Assembly (NCBI RefSeq): GCF_003857035.1
Contig: NZ_QGSY01000299.1
Coordinates: 1 to 41,090 of the forward strand
DNA length: 41,090 nucleotides
Direction of reading: 5' to 3'
Source: Micromonospora arida
GTDB taxonomy: Bacteria > Actinomycetota > Actinomycetes > Mycobacteriales > Micromonosporaceae
In this document: positions 1 through 8,327 of the stretch, one piece after another
Numbering within the stretch: position 1 is the stretch's first letter
Layout: every line of letters begins with the position of its first letter
Made by a program: the position numbers and the translations under genes
The notes under the pieces: generated by a model
The model's database searches: none
What the model saw: the letters and a program-made list of their open reading frames with translations, nothing else
What the model was told of the DNA's origin: nothing

Positions 1-1015
1 GAGTGGTCGTCGGCGGGGTGGTGGTGGGCGGGTTGGGTGCGCCGTTGGCCAGGCTGAAGGCCAGTTCGGGCTGGAACGAACCGGCCGTGAAGCGGCAGCC
101 GTCCGCCTCCCCCGGCGGCTTCACCCACAGGTACGCGTCGATGTTGGCATCGCCGGTGTTTGTCGTCGGGTACTGCCCGATGCGCCGATCGGTGTTGTCG
201 TCGCCGCACCAGTCCCCGCTGGCGCCCCCGTTGCGGCTGGTGTCGATGACCTGGCGCTTGCCCGAGATCCCCATGCCGTTGAGGGAGGAGATGACCGCCC
301 GACCGAAGTTCGCCTCGCTGGAGGTCGAGTTGTAGTTCGACACGTTGGTGAAGAAGCCGTCGGCGTACTGCACGCCGGCCGCGCGGAGCCGGTTCGCCGT
401 CTCACCTGCGCTGTTCCAGGTGGAGTGGCCGCCGTCGAGGTACACCTTGGCGTTGGGGTTGCCCGACTTGATGGTCCGGGTGGCCGTCGAGATCGCCTGG
501 TTGCGCGCGTTGATCTCGGCGGTGCTCAGGCACGTCAGCAGAGCGAGCGAGTCGGTTTCCAGGATGATGATGACGGTCTGGTTGCCCAGTCCCCTGGAGA
601 AGTTGGACACCCACGTCTGGTACTGGTTGAGGTCCGGCGCCCCACCGGCGCTGGCCCCGCCGCAGTCCCGGTTGGTGATCTCGTAGACGGCCAGAACCGG
701 GATCTGCTGCGCCGCGTTGGCGGCGCCGATGAACCCGGAGACCTCGGACTGCACGGTCGAGGGGTTGAAGTTGGCGAACCAACGCGCCTGCGGCTGACTC
801 GCGATCTTGTCGCGGATGACGGCCGTACGAGAGTCGCCGGGGTTGGCGGCGACCCAGCGGACGACGGCCGAACTCGGGTCGCGGTAGAGCGACCCGGACA
901 GCGTGCCGGCGGAGGCGCTGCTGACGGCGAGGCAGACGCCGACGGCGGTGGCGCCCGCGACGGCCGCCACGCTGATGGCCGCCGATCTGCGGCGGAGCGA
1001 GGAGAGGATAGCCAC
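1..1015 (-). CDS. Secreted glycoside hydrolase family 6 cellulase, 3' end cut by window edge
   Basis: Hydrolyses beta-1,4-glucan outside the cell. The GTG start at 1015 follows GGAGG by 9 nt and opens a signal peptide (arginines, then an alanine/valine-rich core ending ASAG near residue 37). GH6 landmarks are visible: NRDCGG near residues 115-120, LETDSLAL near 152-159 at the place of the catalytic-acid LEPDSL motif, TNVSNY in the middle, and WVKPPGEADG near residue 305 at the catalytic-base region. The visible end is a PTTTPPTTT linker, so a carbohydrate-binding module probably follows beyond the window, as in the CBM2 esterase at 37551-38840. The LEPD proline is replaced by threonine but the aspartate is kept. 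A CebR-like operator lies 41 bp upstream. This is a flank gene and not part of the polyketide cluster. Endo- or exo-action cannot be decided from what is visible. Confidence 0.9.
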   Translation of the reverse strand, partial: MAILSSLRRRSAAISVAAVAGATAVGVCLAVSSASAGTLSGSLYRDPSSAVVRWVAANPGDSRTAVIRDKIASQPQARWFANFNPSTVQSEVSGFIGAANAAQQIPVLAVYEITNRDCGGASAGGAPDLNQYQTWVSNFSRGLGNQTVIIILETDSLALLTCLSTAEINARNQAISTATRTIKSGNPNAKVYLDGGHSTWNSAGETANRLRAAGVQYADGFFTNVSNYNSTSSEANFGRAVISSLNGMGISGKRQVIDTSRNGGASGDWCGDDNTDRRIGQYPTTNTGDANIDAYLWVKPPGEADGCRFTAGSFQPELAFSLANGAPNPPTTTPPTTT

Positions 1016-1055
1016 GACGTGTTGCCTCCAGATCACATAGATGTATCTAAGTTCA

Positions 1056-1069
1056 TGGGAGCGTTCCCA
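1056..1069. promoter_or_regulatory. CebR-type operator upstream of the GH6 cellulase
   Basis: TGGGAGCGTTCCCA differs by one base from the palindrome TGGGAGCGCTCCCA known as the binding site of CebR, the LacI-family cellobiose-responsive repressor of actinomycete cellulase genes. It lies 41 bp upstream of the cellulase start, a sensible position for an operator. Binding itself is inferred. Confidence 0.75.
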
Positions 1070-1175
1070 TGGACGTTAGCGGAGGCGCGCACCGCTGCCA
1101 AGGTGTGAACGCTCGTCGATGAGCCAGAAGCCCGTATTTGGGGGTCCGTGTCCGGGTGCGACGACTGGTAGGCAG

Positions 1176-4055
1176 TCAGGAGCCGTAGATGCTGATCTTC
1201 AGCTTTTCTCGAATGGCTGCCGCCTGCACCTCGTCACGTCCGTCATAGACGTCCAAGGCTTGATGCCACACCTTCCACGCGGCGGCCAGGTCACCCGCGG
1301 CCTCGTAGGTGTCGCCGAGGCGGGCCAACGCGCTGGCTTGGAGAGTGGTCTCGCCGACCTCCGCGGACAGGTTGACCGCGCGCCGCCCACAGGAGAGCGC
1401 CTGGGCGTGATCGCCTCGTTGATGGTGAACGTGCGCCAGGCTGTCCCACACGTACGCCTCACCGTGGAGGTCGCCCAGGCGTTGCATGAGAGCAACGGCG
1501 CGTCCGCAGTAGTCAAGAGCGCGGGTGTGGTCGCCCAGCAGGCTGTGGTACCACCCGACAGCGTTGAGTGCGCTGGCCTCGCCAGATTCGGGGCCCGCAT
1601 GCCGATGGAGGTGCAGCATCTGTTCGGCGTGCGCCAGCGCGTCACGGTAGCTTCCCTGACGCTCGGCCAACCAGGACAAGTTGCTGTGGACCTGCGCCTG
1701 TCCGGTCCGATCCCTGATCTCGACGTACAGCTTCAAGGCAGACCCGTGGTGCTGGCGGGCACGTTCGTAGCGCCCCAGGCGGGTGTGGGCGTTGGCGAGG
1801 CCGCGATGGCAGCGGGCCTCGGCCCTGCGGTCCTTCAGTCGCTGCGCAGCGACGAGACCCGTGGCCTCGACCGCAGCCCACTCGTGCCACCACCCGCATC
1901 GGTTGAGGAAGGTGGTCAGTGTCCAGCCAAGTTGCCACGCGTGCGAGTCGAACCCGTTCGAGGCTGCCATGTCGACGGCCGTGACGAGTGCCCGCCGTTC
2001 GCTCGTGTACCAGGCGAACGCCGCGTCGCTGTCGGTGAGGATCTCCGTGGTCACGCCGGGCTGCGGCGCTGCGAGGTCGATCGAGTCTCGCCGGTGCGGA
2101 TAGATCAGGCGATCGGCGACATGGGCGGTGTGCAGGTAGTGGTCGAGCATCCGATGCCGCGCGGCGCGCAGATCGCGCTCGGTCTCGTGAACATTGACCA
2201 GTTCGCGCGCGTATGCGCGCAGGAGGTCGTGGAGCGCGTACCGGTCGGTCGAACGCCGCTCGACCATGTGGACGGCTACGAGGTCGGCCAGCAGTCGGCT
2301 GGTCTGGTCCAGGGGCAGGCCGGCCAGGCTGGCGCAGGTCGAGACGGCCATCTCCAGGCCGTGATGCAGGCCGAGCAGGCGAAACAGTCGGGCGTGTTCG
2401 GGGCTGAGAGCGCGGTAGGAGCCGGAGAGAACTGTCCGAAGGTCGGACCGCGGATCGTCTCCGGCAAGGACGTCCAGATCCCCGCCGCTCCCGAGGCGGC
2501 CGGCGAGGACCTCGATCGAGAGCTGGGCGTCGGTGGCGGCACGCGCCGCGACGATGGCCAGCGCCAAGGGTAGACCTGCGCACCGGCGGATGATCTGGTC
2601 GACGGCTCCCGCGTCCCGCACGACCCGGGCGACGCCGAGTCGGCGGGTGAGCAACTCGTGCGCTTCCACCTCGGTCAGCATGCCGAGCGAGACGGGTTGA
2701 GCCCCTTCGTTCACGACGAGTCCGGTGAGCCGGTTTCGGCTGGTGACCACGACCAGGCAGGACGGGCTGCCCGGGAGCAGCGGGCGCACCTGTGCCGCAT
2801 CGCGGGCGTTGTCCAGTACGACCAGCACCCGCCGGTCGGCCAGGACACTGCGGTAGAGACCCACCTGGGCGTTGAGCCCGGGAGGTATCCGGTCTGGCGG
2901 AACGTGCAACGCTTCCAGGAAGTCTCGTAGGACGTCGGTGGGCTTGAGGGCCGTCGTTCCGTCCGGGCCGAACCCGTCCAGGTTCACAAAGAGCTGCCCG
3001 TCCGGGAAACGGTCGCGGACCCGATGTGCCCAACGGACGGCCAGCGCGGTCTTGCCGACACCGGCATGGCCCACGATGGACAGGACCGTCGGGTGCGGCT
3101 GGTCAGTGGGATCGGTCGCCAGAGCCGCATCCAACTCGGCCAGACTGGCGGAACGGCCGACGAACAGGGCCCCTTGCATAGGCAGTTGAGCCGGGCGAAC
3201 AGGTGTCGCACCGGTGCCGGACGCAAGGGCGACGCCCTCGGGACGCGCCGGTGGGTCGAGGGCCCGGTCTTGCCGAAGAATCGCCTCGTACCTCTTACGC
3301 AGCTCGTCGCCCGGGTCGACGCCCAGTTCATCGGCGAGCGTGGCAGCGACGCGCTGGTACGCCTCGATCGCCTCGGCCTGCCGCCCGGACTGGTAGAGGC
3401 CGGTCATCAACATGGCCGCGAGCCGCTCGCGCAGCGGATGTCTCGCCACCAGATCAGTCAGTTCGGCGACCACGGCGGCCCCGCCGCCGAGGCTCAGCTC
3501 GCACTCCAGACACTCTTCGAGAACCGCGATGCGCATCTCCTCCAACACGGCCGCCTCGCGCTCCAGCACGATCCCGCTCAGATCCGCGAGCGCGGGACCC
3601 CGCCACATCGACACCGCCTGACGCAGCACGACGGCGGCCTTGCGCTTGTCATCGAGCGCTACGAGGCGTCGCCCCTCGGACACGGCGTCCTTGAATCGGG
3701 CGAGATCCAGCTGACTCGCGTCGACGCGAAGCCGGTAGTTGGCGCGCTCACCATCCAGCAGGTGCGCCGCACCGTAGCGATCAAGTGTGCGACGCAGCTG
3801 CCAAATCCCGCTGTGGATCTGGTTGCGAGCTGTCGCGGGCGGGTCCCCGCTCCAGGCGATGGCGATCAGGTCCGCGGCGGACACAAACTGACCGTGGCGG
3901 AGGAGCAGACCGGCCAGCAGCCTTCTCTGCCGCTCGCCGCCCAGCTCAACGCGTAGGCCGCCAGCGCGGACTTCCAGGGGCCCGAGCACCATGAAGTCGA
4001 TCGGCACCGCCACGATGACACCCCCGTTGTGCAGATCGGCCCGTAGGGTAGTCAT
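1176..4055 (-). CDS. AfsR-like regulator (SARP domain, NB-ARC ATPase, TPR)
   Basis: Large transcriptional regulator of about 950 residues. An OmpR-type winged helix lies at about residues 22-112 and a BTAD helical domain at about 115-265. An NB-ARC/STAND ATPase follows, with P-loop GHAGVGKT at 329-336, a VLVVLDN Walker B and a GLPLAL motif. The C-terminal third is TPR-like, with repeated alanine/leucine helices rich in RRAEAR and GRYERARQHH patterns. This is the full AfsR architecture. The longest start is ATG 4055, but it lacks a clear ribosome site. GTG 4013 follows GGGGG by 7 nt and would place the DNA-binding domain near the N terminus, so it may be the real start. The gene lies beyond the terminator of the ahcY-adenosine kinase operon, so it is probably transcribed alone. 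A pathway-specific or global role cannot be separated by sequence. Confidence 0.88.
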   Translation of the reverse strand: MTTLRADLHNGGVIVAVPIDFMVLGPLEVRAGGLRVELGGERQRRLLAGLLLRHGQFVSAADLIAIAWSGDPPATARNQIHSGIWQLRRTLDRYGAAHLLDGERANYRLRVDASQLDLARFKDAVSEGRRLVALDDKRKAAVVLRQAVSMWRGPALADLSGIVLEREAAVLEEMRIAVLEECLECELSLGGGAAVVAELTDLVARHPLRERLAAMLMTGLYQSGRQAEAIEAYQRVAATLADELGVDPGDELRKRYEAILRQDRALDPPARPEGVALASGTGATPVRPAQLPMQGALFVGRSASLAELDAALATDPTDQPHPTVLSIVGHAGVGKTALAVRWAHRVRDRFPDGQLFVNLDGFGPDGTTALKPTDVLRDFLEALHVPPDRIPPGLNAQVGLYRSVLADRRVLVVLDNARDAAQVRPLLPGSPSCLVVVTSRNRLTGLVVNEGAQPVSLGMLTEVEAHELLTRRLGVARVVRDAGAVDQIIRRCAGLPLALAIVAARAATDAQLSIEVLAGRLGSGGDLDVLAGDDPRSDLRTVLSGSYRALSPEHARLFRLLGLHHGLEMAVSTCASLAGLPLDQTSRLLADLVAVHMVERRSTDRYALHDLLRAYARELVNVHETERDLRAARHRMLDHYLHTAHVADRLIYPHRRDSIDLAAPQPGVTTEILTDSDAAFAWYTSERRALVTAVDMAASNGFDSHAWQLGWTLTTFLNRCGWWHEWAAVEATGLVAAQRLKDRRAEARCHRGLANAHTRLGRYERARQHHGSALKLYVEIRDRTGQAQVHSNLSWLAERQGSYRDALAHAEQMLHLHRHAGPESGEASALNAVGWYHSLLGDHTRALDYCGRAVALMQRLGDLHGEAYVWDSLAHVHHQRGDHAQALSCGRRAVNLSAEVGETTLQASALARLGDTYEAAGDLAAAWKVWHQALDVYDGRDEVQAAAIREKLKISIYGS

Positions 4056-4121
4056 CTGGTATCACAGTGTCAAGATCGCGCTTTGCTGGTCGTCGTAAAT
4101 CGTCTGGAGACCGCCCGGGGA

Positions 4122-4147
4122 CGGGCCGCCGCAGGAGCAGCGGCCCG
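4122..4147 (-). terminator. Hairpin after the adenosine kinase gene
   Basis: An 8-bp perfect stem (CGGGCCGC, 4122-4129, with its complement at 4140-4147) and a 10-nt loop lie 18 bp after the kinase stop codon. There is no U-tract, which is usual in actinomycetes. Confidence 0.6.
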
Positions 4148-4164
4148 CGCTCCGACTGGCCCGA

Positions 4165-5142
4165 TCAGACCCGAGCCAGCCCCAGCGCCCGCACGTCGAC
4201 CGCAACGTCCGGGCCGTAGGAGTCGGCGATGCGGCGCTCGAATACGTCGGCGTCGACCGTGTATTCCTGCGGGCCCTCGACCTCCAGCACGTGCGCCGCC
4301 AGTACGCAGCCCACCTGTGCCGCGCGCTCGATGGGCAGGTCGGCGGCGAGCGCGGCGAAGAAGCCGGCCCGGAAGCCGTCGCCGACACCGGTCGGGTCGA
4401 CGATGCGGCCCACCCGTGCCGCCGGGACCAGGAAGTCACCCTCCTGCCCTGTGACGCGTACCCCGTTGGCCCCCAGGGTCACGACCCGCACGCCCACGCG
4501 GCGCAGGATGTCGTCTTCGCTCAGCCCGGTCTTCGACTCCAGCAGCGCCGCCTCGTACTCGTTCGTCAACAGGTAGCGAGCGCCGTTGATCATCGCCTCG
4601 ATGTCGGCCGACGGCATCCGGGCCAGCTGCTGTGACGGGTCGGCGGCGAAGGGCAGGCCCAGCCGGCGGCAGGCGGCGGCGCGGGCGAGCATCGTGTCCG
4701 GGTTCTCCGCGGCGACGATGACGAGCCCGAGCGCGCCGGCCCGCGCGGCGACACCGTCGAGGCTGATCCGGTCGGGCTCACCCATCGCGCCGGGATAGAA
4801 CGACGCGATCTGGCAGAGGTCGGTGTCGGTGGTGCAGATGAACCGGGCGGTGTGCGCGATGGAGCTGACCTGCACCTCCGAGCAGTCGACCCCGTGCCGC
4901 TCCAGCCAGCTGCGGTAGTCGCCGAAGTCGCCACCGACCGCGCCGAGCAGCACCGGCCGGTGCCCGAGTTGAGCGAGCCCGAAGGCGATGTTGGCCGCGA
5001 CCCCGCCGCGCCGGACGACCAGGTCGTCGACGAGGAACGAGAGCGAGACGGTGTCGAGGCTGCCGGCGATGAGTTGCTCGGCGAACCGCCCCGGAAAACG
5101 CATCAGATGGTCGGTCGCGATCGAGCCGGATACGGCGATCAT
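4165..5142 (-). CDS. PfkB/ribokinase-family kinase, probable adenosine kinase
   Basis: 325 residues, the usual length for the family. The N-terminal PfkB signature RRGGVAANIAFGLAQLG is at about residues 44-60. The C-terminal signature DPTGVGDGFRAGFF is at about 249-262, with D255 as the expected catalytic base. The start ATG 5142 lies 15 bp after the ahcY stop, so the two genes form an operon. AhcY releases adenosine and homocysteine, and adenosine kinase converts adenosine to AMP, pulling SAH hydrolysis forward. Adenosine as substrate is inferred from this linkage; the PfkB family also includes sugar and nucleoside kinases. With metK and three methyltransferases in the cluster, a role in methyl-donor recycling is likely. 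Confidence 0.85.
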   Translation of the reverse strand: MIAVSGSIATDHLMRFPGRFAEQLIAGSLDTVSLSFLVDDLVVRRGGVAANIAFGLAQLGHRPVLLGAVGGDFGDYRSWLERHGVDCSEVQVSSIAHTARFICTTDTDLCQIASFYPGAMGEPDRISLDGVAARAGALGLVIVAAENPDTMLARAAACRRLGLPFAADPSQQLARMPSADIEAMINGARYLLTNEYEAALLESKTGLSEDDILRRVGVRVVTLGANGVRVTGQEGDFLVPAARVGRIVDPTGVGDGFRAGFFAALAADLPIERAAQVGCVLAAHVLEVEGPQEYTVDADVFERRIADSYGPDVAVDVRALGLARV

Positions 5143-5157
5143 GCGGGGCGGGCCCTC

Positions 5158-6603
5158 TCAGTAGCGGTAGTGGTCGGGCTTGTAGGGCCCTTCGACCGGG
5201 ACGCCGAGGTAGTTGGCTTGTTCCTTGGTCAGTTCGGTGAGGCGGACACCCAGCGCGGAGAGGTGGAGTCGGGCCACCTTCTCGTCCAGGTGCTTGGGGA
5301 GGGTGTGCACGCCGACCGGATACTGGTCGGTGCTGGTGAACAGCTCGATCTGCGCGATGGTCTGGTTGGCGAAGCTGTTCGACATCACGAAGCTCGGATG
5401 CCCGGTGGCGTTGCCCAGGTTCAACAGCCGGCCCTCGGACAGCACGATGATCGAGTGGCCGTCCGCGAACCGCCACTCGTCCACCTGCGGCTTGACGGTG
5501 ATCCGCTCGACGTCAGCGCGTTTCGCGAGACCGGCCATGTCGATCTCGTTGTCGAAGTGACCGATGTTTCCCACGATCGCCTGGTGCTTCATCCGTGCCA
5601 TGTGCTCGTTGGTGATCACGCTGAAGCAGCCGGTGGCGGTCACGAAGATGTCCGCGGTCTCGACCACGTCGTCGATGGTCGCGACCTGGTAGCCGTCCAT
5701 CGCCGCCTGGAGGGCGCAGATCGGATCCACCTCGGTCACGATGACCCGCGCACCCTGACCGCGCAGGCTCTCGGCGCAGCCCTTGCCGACGTCGCCGTAG
5801 CCGAACACCACGGCGACCTTCCCGCCGATCAGCACATCGGTGGCCCGGTTGATCCCGTCGATCAGCGAGTGCCGGCAGCCGTACTTGTTGTCGAACTTGC
5901 TCTTGGTCACCGAGTCGTTCACGTTGATCGCCGGGAACAGCAGGTTCCCCGCCTGCTGCATCTCGTACAGCCGGTGAACGCCGGTCGTGGTCTCCTCGGT
6001 CACCCCCTTGATCCCGGCGGCGACCCGCGTCCAGCGGCGGTTGTCCTCACGCAGCGACCGCGTCAACACACCGAGGATGACCTCGTACTCCTCCGAGTCG
6101 GCGCTCTCCGGCGACGGGACCGCCCCGATCGCCTCGAACTCGGCGCCCTTGTGCACCAGCAGCGTGGCGTCACCACCATCGTCGAGGATCATGTTCGGGC
6201 CCTGCCCGTCCGGCCACAGCAGCACCTGCTGGGTGCACCACCAGTACTCGTCGAGGGACTCGCCCTTCCAGGCGTAGACCGGGACACCGGCCGGGGCGTC
6301 CGGGGTGCCGGTCGGGCCGACCACGATCGCCGCCGCCGCGTGGTCCTGGGTGGAGAAGATGTTGCAGGACGCCCACCGGACCTGCGCCCCGAGCGCCACC
6401 AACGTCTCGATCAACACCGCCGTCTGGATCGTCATGTGCAGAGAGCCGGTGATCCGCGCACCCTTCAACGGCTGCCGCGAGGCGAACTCCCTCCGGATCG
6501 ACATCAGACCCGGCATCTCATGCTCGGCCAGCTCGATCTCCTTACGCCCGAAGGCCGCCAACGACAGATCCGCCACCTTGAAATCGCTGAAGTTGCCAGT
6601 CAT
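5158..6603 (-). CDS. ahcY: S-adenosylhomocysteinase (adenosylhomocysteinase)
   Basis: 481 residues from ATG 6603, which follows a GGGGGAGGG ribosome site; a GTG at 6621 would add six residues that look non-native. The enzyme hydrolyses S-adenosylhomocysteine, the product inhibitor of methyltransferases, to adenosine and homocysteine using bound NAD. Visible motifs are the NAD fold GYGDVGKGCAESLRGQG, the DPICALQAAMDGY stretch after it, and the family's diagnostic C terminus KPDHYRY. It is the first gene of a two-gene operon with the adenosine kinase. A hairpin separates it from the haem peroxidase upstream. A degenerate SARP-type repeat set sits immediately upstream. Actinomycetes normally carry a housekeeping ahcY elsewhere, so this copy is probably a cluster-dedicated paralogue. 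Confidence 0.97.
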   Translation of the reverse strand: MTGNFSDFKVADLSLAAFGRKEIELAEHEMPGLMSIRREFASRQPLKGARITGSLHMTIQTAVLIETLVALGAQVRWASCNIFSTQDHAAAAIVVGPTGTPDAPAGVPVYAWKGESLDEYWWCTQQVLLWPDGQGPNMILDDGGDATLLVHKGAEFEAIGAVPSPESADSEEYEVILGVLTRSLREDNRRWTRVAAGIKGVTEETTTGVHRLYEMQQAGNLLFPAINVNDSVTKSKFDNKYGCRHSLIDGINRATDVLIGGKVAVVFGYGDVGKGCAESLRGQGARVIVTEVDPICALQAAMDGYQVATIDDVVETADIFVTATGCFSVITNEHMARMKHQAIVGNIGHFDNEIDMAGLAKRADVERITVKPQVDEWRFADGHSIIVLSEGRLLNLGNATGHPSFVMSNSFANQTIAQIELFTSTDQYPVGVHTLPKHLDEKVARLHLSALGVRLTELTKEQANYLGVPVEGPYKPDHYRY

Positions 6604-6609
6604 GCCCGC

Positions 6610-6652
6610 ACCCTCCCCCACCCGCGTCGAGGACCGTTGGAGGCCCGTTCAA
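6610..6652 (-). promoter_or_regulatory. Candidate SARP-dependent promoter of ahcY
   Basis: Reading the minus strand, heptamers TTGAACG (6652-6646), TCCAACG (6641-6635) and TCGACGC (6630-6624) are spaced exactly 11 bp. They are followed after 8 bp by GAGGGT (6615-6610), of form nAnnnT. The hexamer ends 6 nt before the ATG, so a transcript from here would be leaderless or nearly so. It also overlaps a strong Shine-Dalgarno sequence. This is the weakest of the seven sets because the first heptamer departs from TC(G/C)A. Confidence 0.4.
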
Positions 6653-6662
6653 CCGGGCTCAT

Positions 6663-6701
6663 GCTCCGCACACCGGGCCACCCCGGGCCCGGGTGCGGAG
6701 C
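6663..6701 (-). terminator. Strong hairpin ending the PKS operon after the haem peroxidase
   Basis: Stem GCTCCGCAC (6663-6671) pairs with 6693-6701, and an inner stem CCGGGCC (6673-6679) pairs with 6686-6692, with one bulged A and a 6-nt loop. It begins 8 bp after the peroxidase stop codon. It separates the PKS operon from ahcY. A smaller GCCCG/CGGGC hairpin at 6643-6658 lies between it and ahcY. Confidence 0.7.
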
Positions 6702-6709
6702 AGGCGCCG

Positions 6710-8245
6710 TCAGGAGTTGCGGCTGGCCGGGTCGACCCGGGCGTACGTGAGCAGGTCGGCCATCGTGAACTGGCCCGAGAAGCGGGCGGGCAGGGTCGGA
6801 CGCCAGTTGGGCTGCACCTTCAGGTAGCTCGCAGGGTCGAGCTGGGCGATGCCGATGAGCACCTCTGCCACGATTCGCCCACCTACCGCGCCCAACGAAC
6901 CTCCGCCGGCCTGGAGCTGTGCCTCCTTGAGGATGTAGTAGAAGAGCGGGGTGTTCGAGTCCAGGCCGAGGCCGTACCCACTGAGCTCCGGGAAGTTGAA
7001 GCTGTTCAGTGCGGGCGCCCCGATGTGGGCGGCGATCCGCTGGCCCGACGGGATGCCGAAGGTGAGCTGACGGAGCAGGTCGCGTCCGAGCAGGTTGGCC
7101 GACGGCGAGCCGGACGGCGGCGGTGGCAGCGGGAAGCCGAACAGCGGCGTCGAGTTGCGGACGTCGACCCACTTGCTCCAGCGCACCTGACCGTCGAAGA
7201 ACTGGAACCAGAACTGGTAGTCGAGGTAACGACGGGCGGCCCGCTTCCCGCCGCGCAGGTCGGCCGGGTCGGCGCCGCTCAGCGCCGGGTCGAAGAGCAT
7301 GGCGTAGAACTCGTCGCCGCCGTTGCCGGTGCGGTTGACCAGGTAGGCCGGTCGTGGCTGGCTGTGGCCGAAGCGGAACGCCGCCGCGGTGAACTCGACC
7401 GGGATGAACGTCGCGTTCGGCTCCGGCTTGTAGAAGCGGCGGCCTCCGCTGAGCACTGTGGAGACCGCGCCCGGGCCGGCGATCAGCGGAAGGAACTCGT
7501 TGAGCACGATCCACTGGTAGTGCCAGGTGACGAGTTGCCGGGCGGCGGCGAAGACCTGTGCCGACGGTGTGCCCTGTGCGCGCACCAGGTCGACCACCCG
7601 GTTGTGGAAGAGGATGAACGCGGCCGTGATCTGCGCGATCGGCAGGTTCTCGTCGTTGCGGGGGTCGAAGACGATCGCCCTGCCACTGGAGTTGCGCGGC
7701 AGGTCTTCGAAGCGCCCGCCCGATTCGATCTTGAGTTTGGCCGGATCGGTCGAGCTGTAGAGCTCCGGGTTTCCGGTCGGCCCGGCACCGTAGAGCGAGT
7801 CGAGGTCAAGGGCCGGCGTCCGGGGGTTCGGCACCGTGGTCGGGTCGACCGGTGTACCCAGCGGCGCCGTCGTCTCAAAGGCCAGGTCGTGGTCGACGAA
7901 CTGCCCGAAGTACGTCATGCCCTGCGGGATCGAGAAGTTGTCGGGGTTGTTGATGCTGTGCTGCTGCTGGTCGGCGAGCGCCTCCGCACCAACGTTGAGC
8001 GGGTCGCGGGCGTCCATCGGGCCGCCGACGCGCGACAGGTCGATCAGCGCGTTCCGCATCTGGGTCGTCGCGGACCCGAACGCCGGCAGCGACGGGAACA
8101 TCCGGCCGAACCGGTTGGAGAACGCGGCCGCCGCGGGCGTCGCGTCGAGCAGGACTCCCCCGGTGCCGGCCACGAGCGCCCCCGCGCCGACTCCGGCCAA
8201 TAATCGCCGTCGGCTGACACCTCGCGAAGCGTTGTCAATTGCCAT
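6710..8245 (-). CDS. Tat-exported haem peroxidase (animal haem peroxidase family)
   Basis: 511 residues from ATG 8245, preceded by GGAAGGTGG; longer start options would bury the signal peptide. The N terminus GVSRRRLLAGVGAGALVAG is a twin-arginine signal, with cleavage likely after ATPAAA near residue 40. Family landmarks are TYFGQFVDHDL with distal histidine H119, LDLDSLYG near 147-153, a helix WHYQWIVLNEFLP near 241-253, and FRFGHSQ with proximal histidine H294. The family oxidises phenols and halides with hydrogen peroxide. It lies 82 bp after accC in the same direction and before a strong terminator, so it is probably the last gene of the PKS operon. Export means it would act on a secreted product, for example in phenolic oxidation or coupling. 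That role is inference. Confidence 0.87.
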   Translation of the reverse strand: MAIDNASRGVSRRRLLAGVGAGALVAGTGGVLLDATPAAAAFSNRFGRMFPSLPAFGSATTQMRNALIDLSRVGGPMDARDPLNVGAEALADQQQHSINNPDNFSIPQGMTYFGQFVDHDLAFETTAPLGTPVDPTTVPNPRTPALDLDSLYGAGPTGNPELYSSTDPAKLKIESGGRFEDLPRNSSGRAIVFDPRNDENLPIAQITAAFILFHNRVVDLVRAQGTPSAQVFAAARQLVTWHYQWIVLNEFLPLIAGPGAVSTVLSGGRRFYKPEPNATFIPVEFTAAAFRFGHSQPRPAYLVNRTGNGGDEFYAMLFDPALSGADPADLRGGKRAARRYLDYQFWFQFFDGQVRWSKWVDVRNSTPLFGFPLPPPPSGSPSANLLGRDLLRQLTFGIPSGQRIAAHIGAPALNSFNFPELSGYGLGLDSNTPLFYYILKEAQLQAGGGSLGAVGGRIVAEVLIGIAQLDPASYLKVQPNWRPTLPARFSGQFTMADLLTYARVDPASRNS

Positions 8246-8327
8246 GTCGGCCACCTTCCGTCCGCGGGCGCCCGCGTGGACGCACGGGCCGCAAACCCGC
8301 GAACCGGCAGCAGTGTGAACCCTTCGG

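Noticed and set aside
6604..6709. S-adenosylhomocysteine riboswitch before ahcY
   Set aside because: The strong hairpin at 6663-6701 looks like the terminator of the peroxidase gene, and I could not see the conserved core of an SAH aptamer.
4852..6750. Long plus-strand open frame (632 codons) over ahcY and the kinase
   Set aside because: It is antisense to clearly recognisable ahcY and kinase genes and its translation is low-complexity Arg/Gly/Val-rich, a GC-bias shadow.
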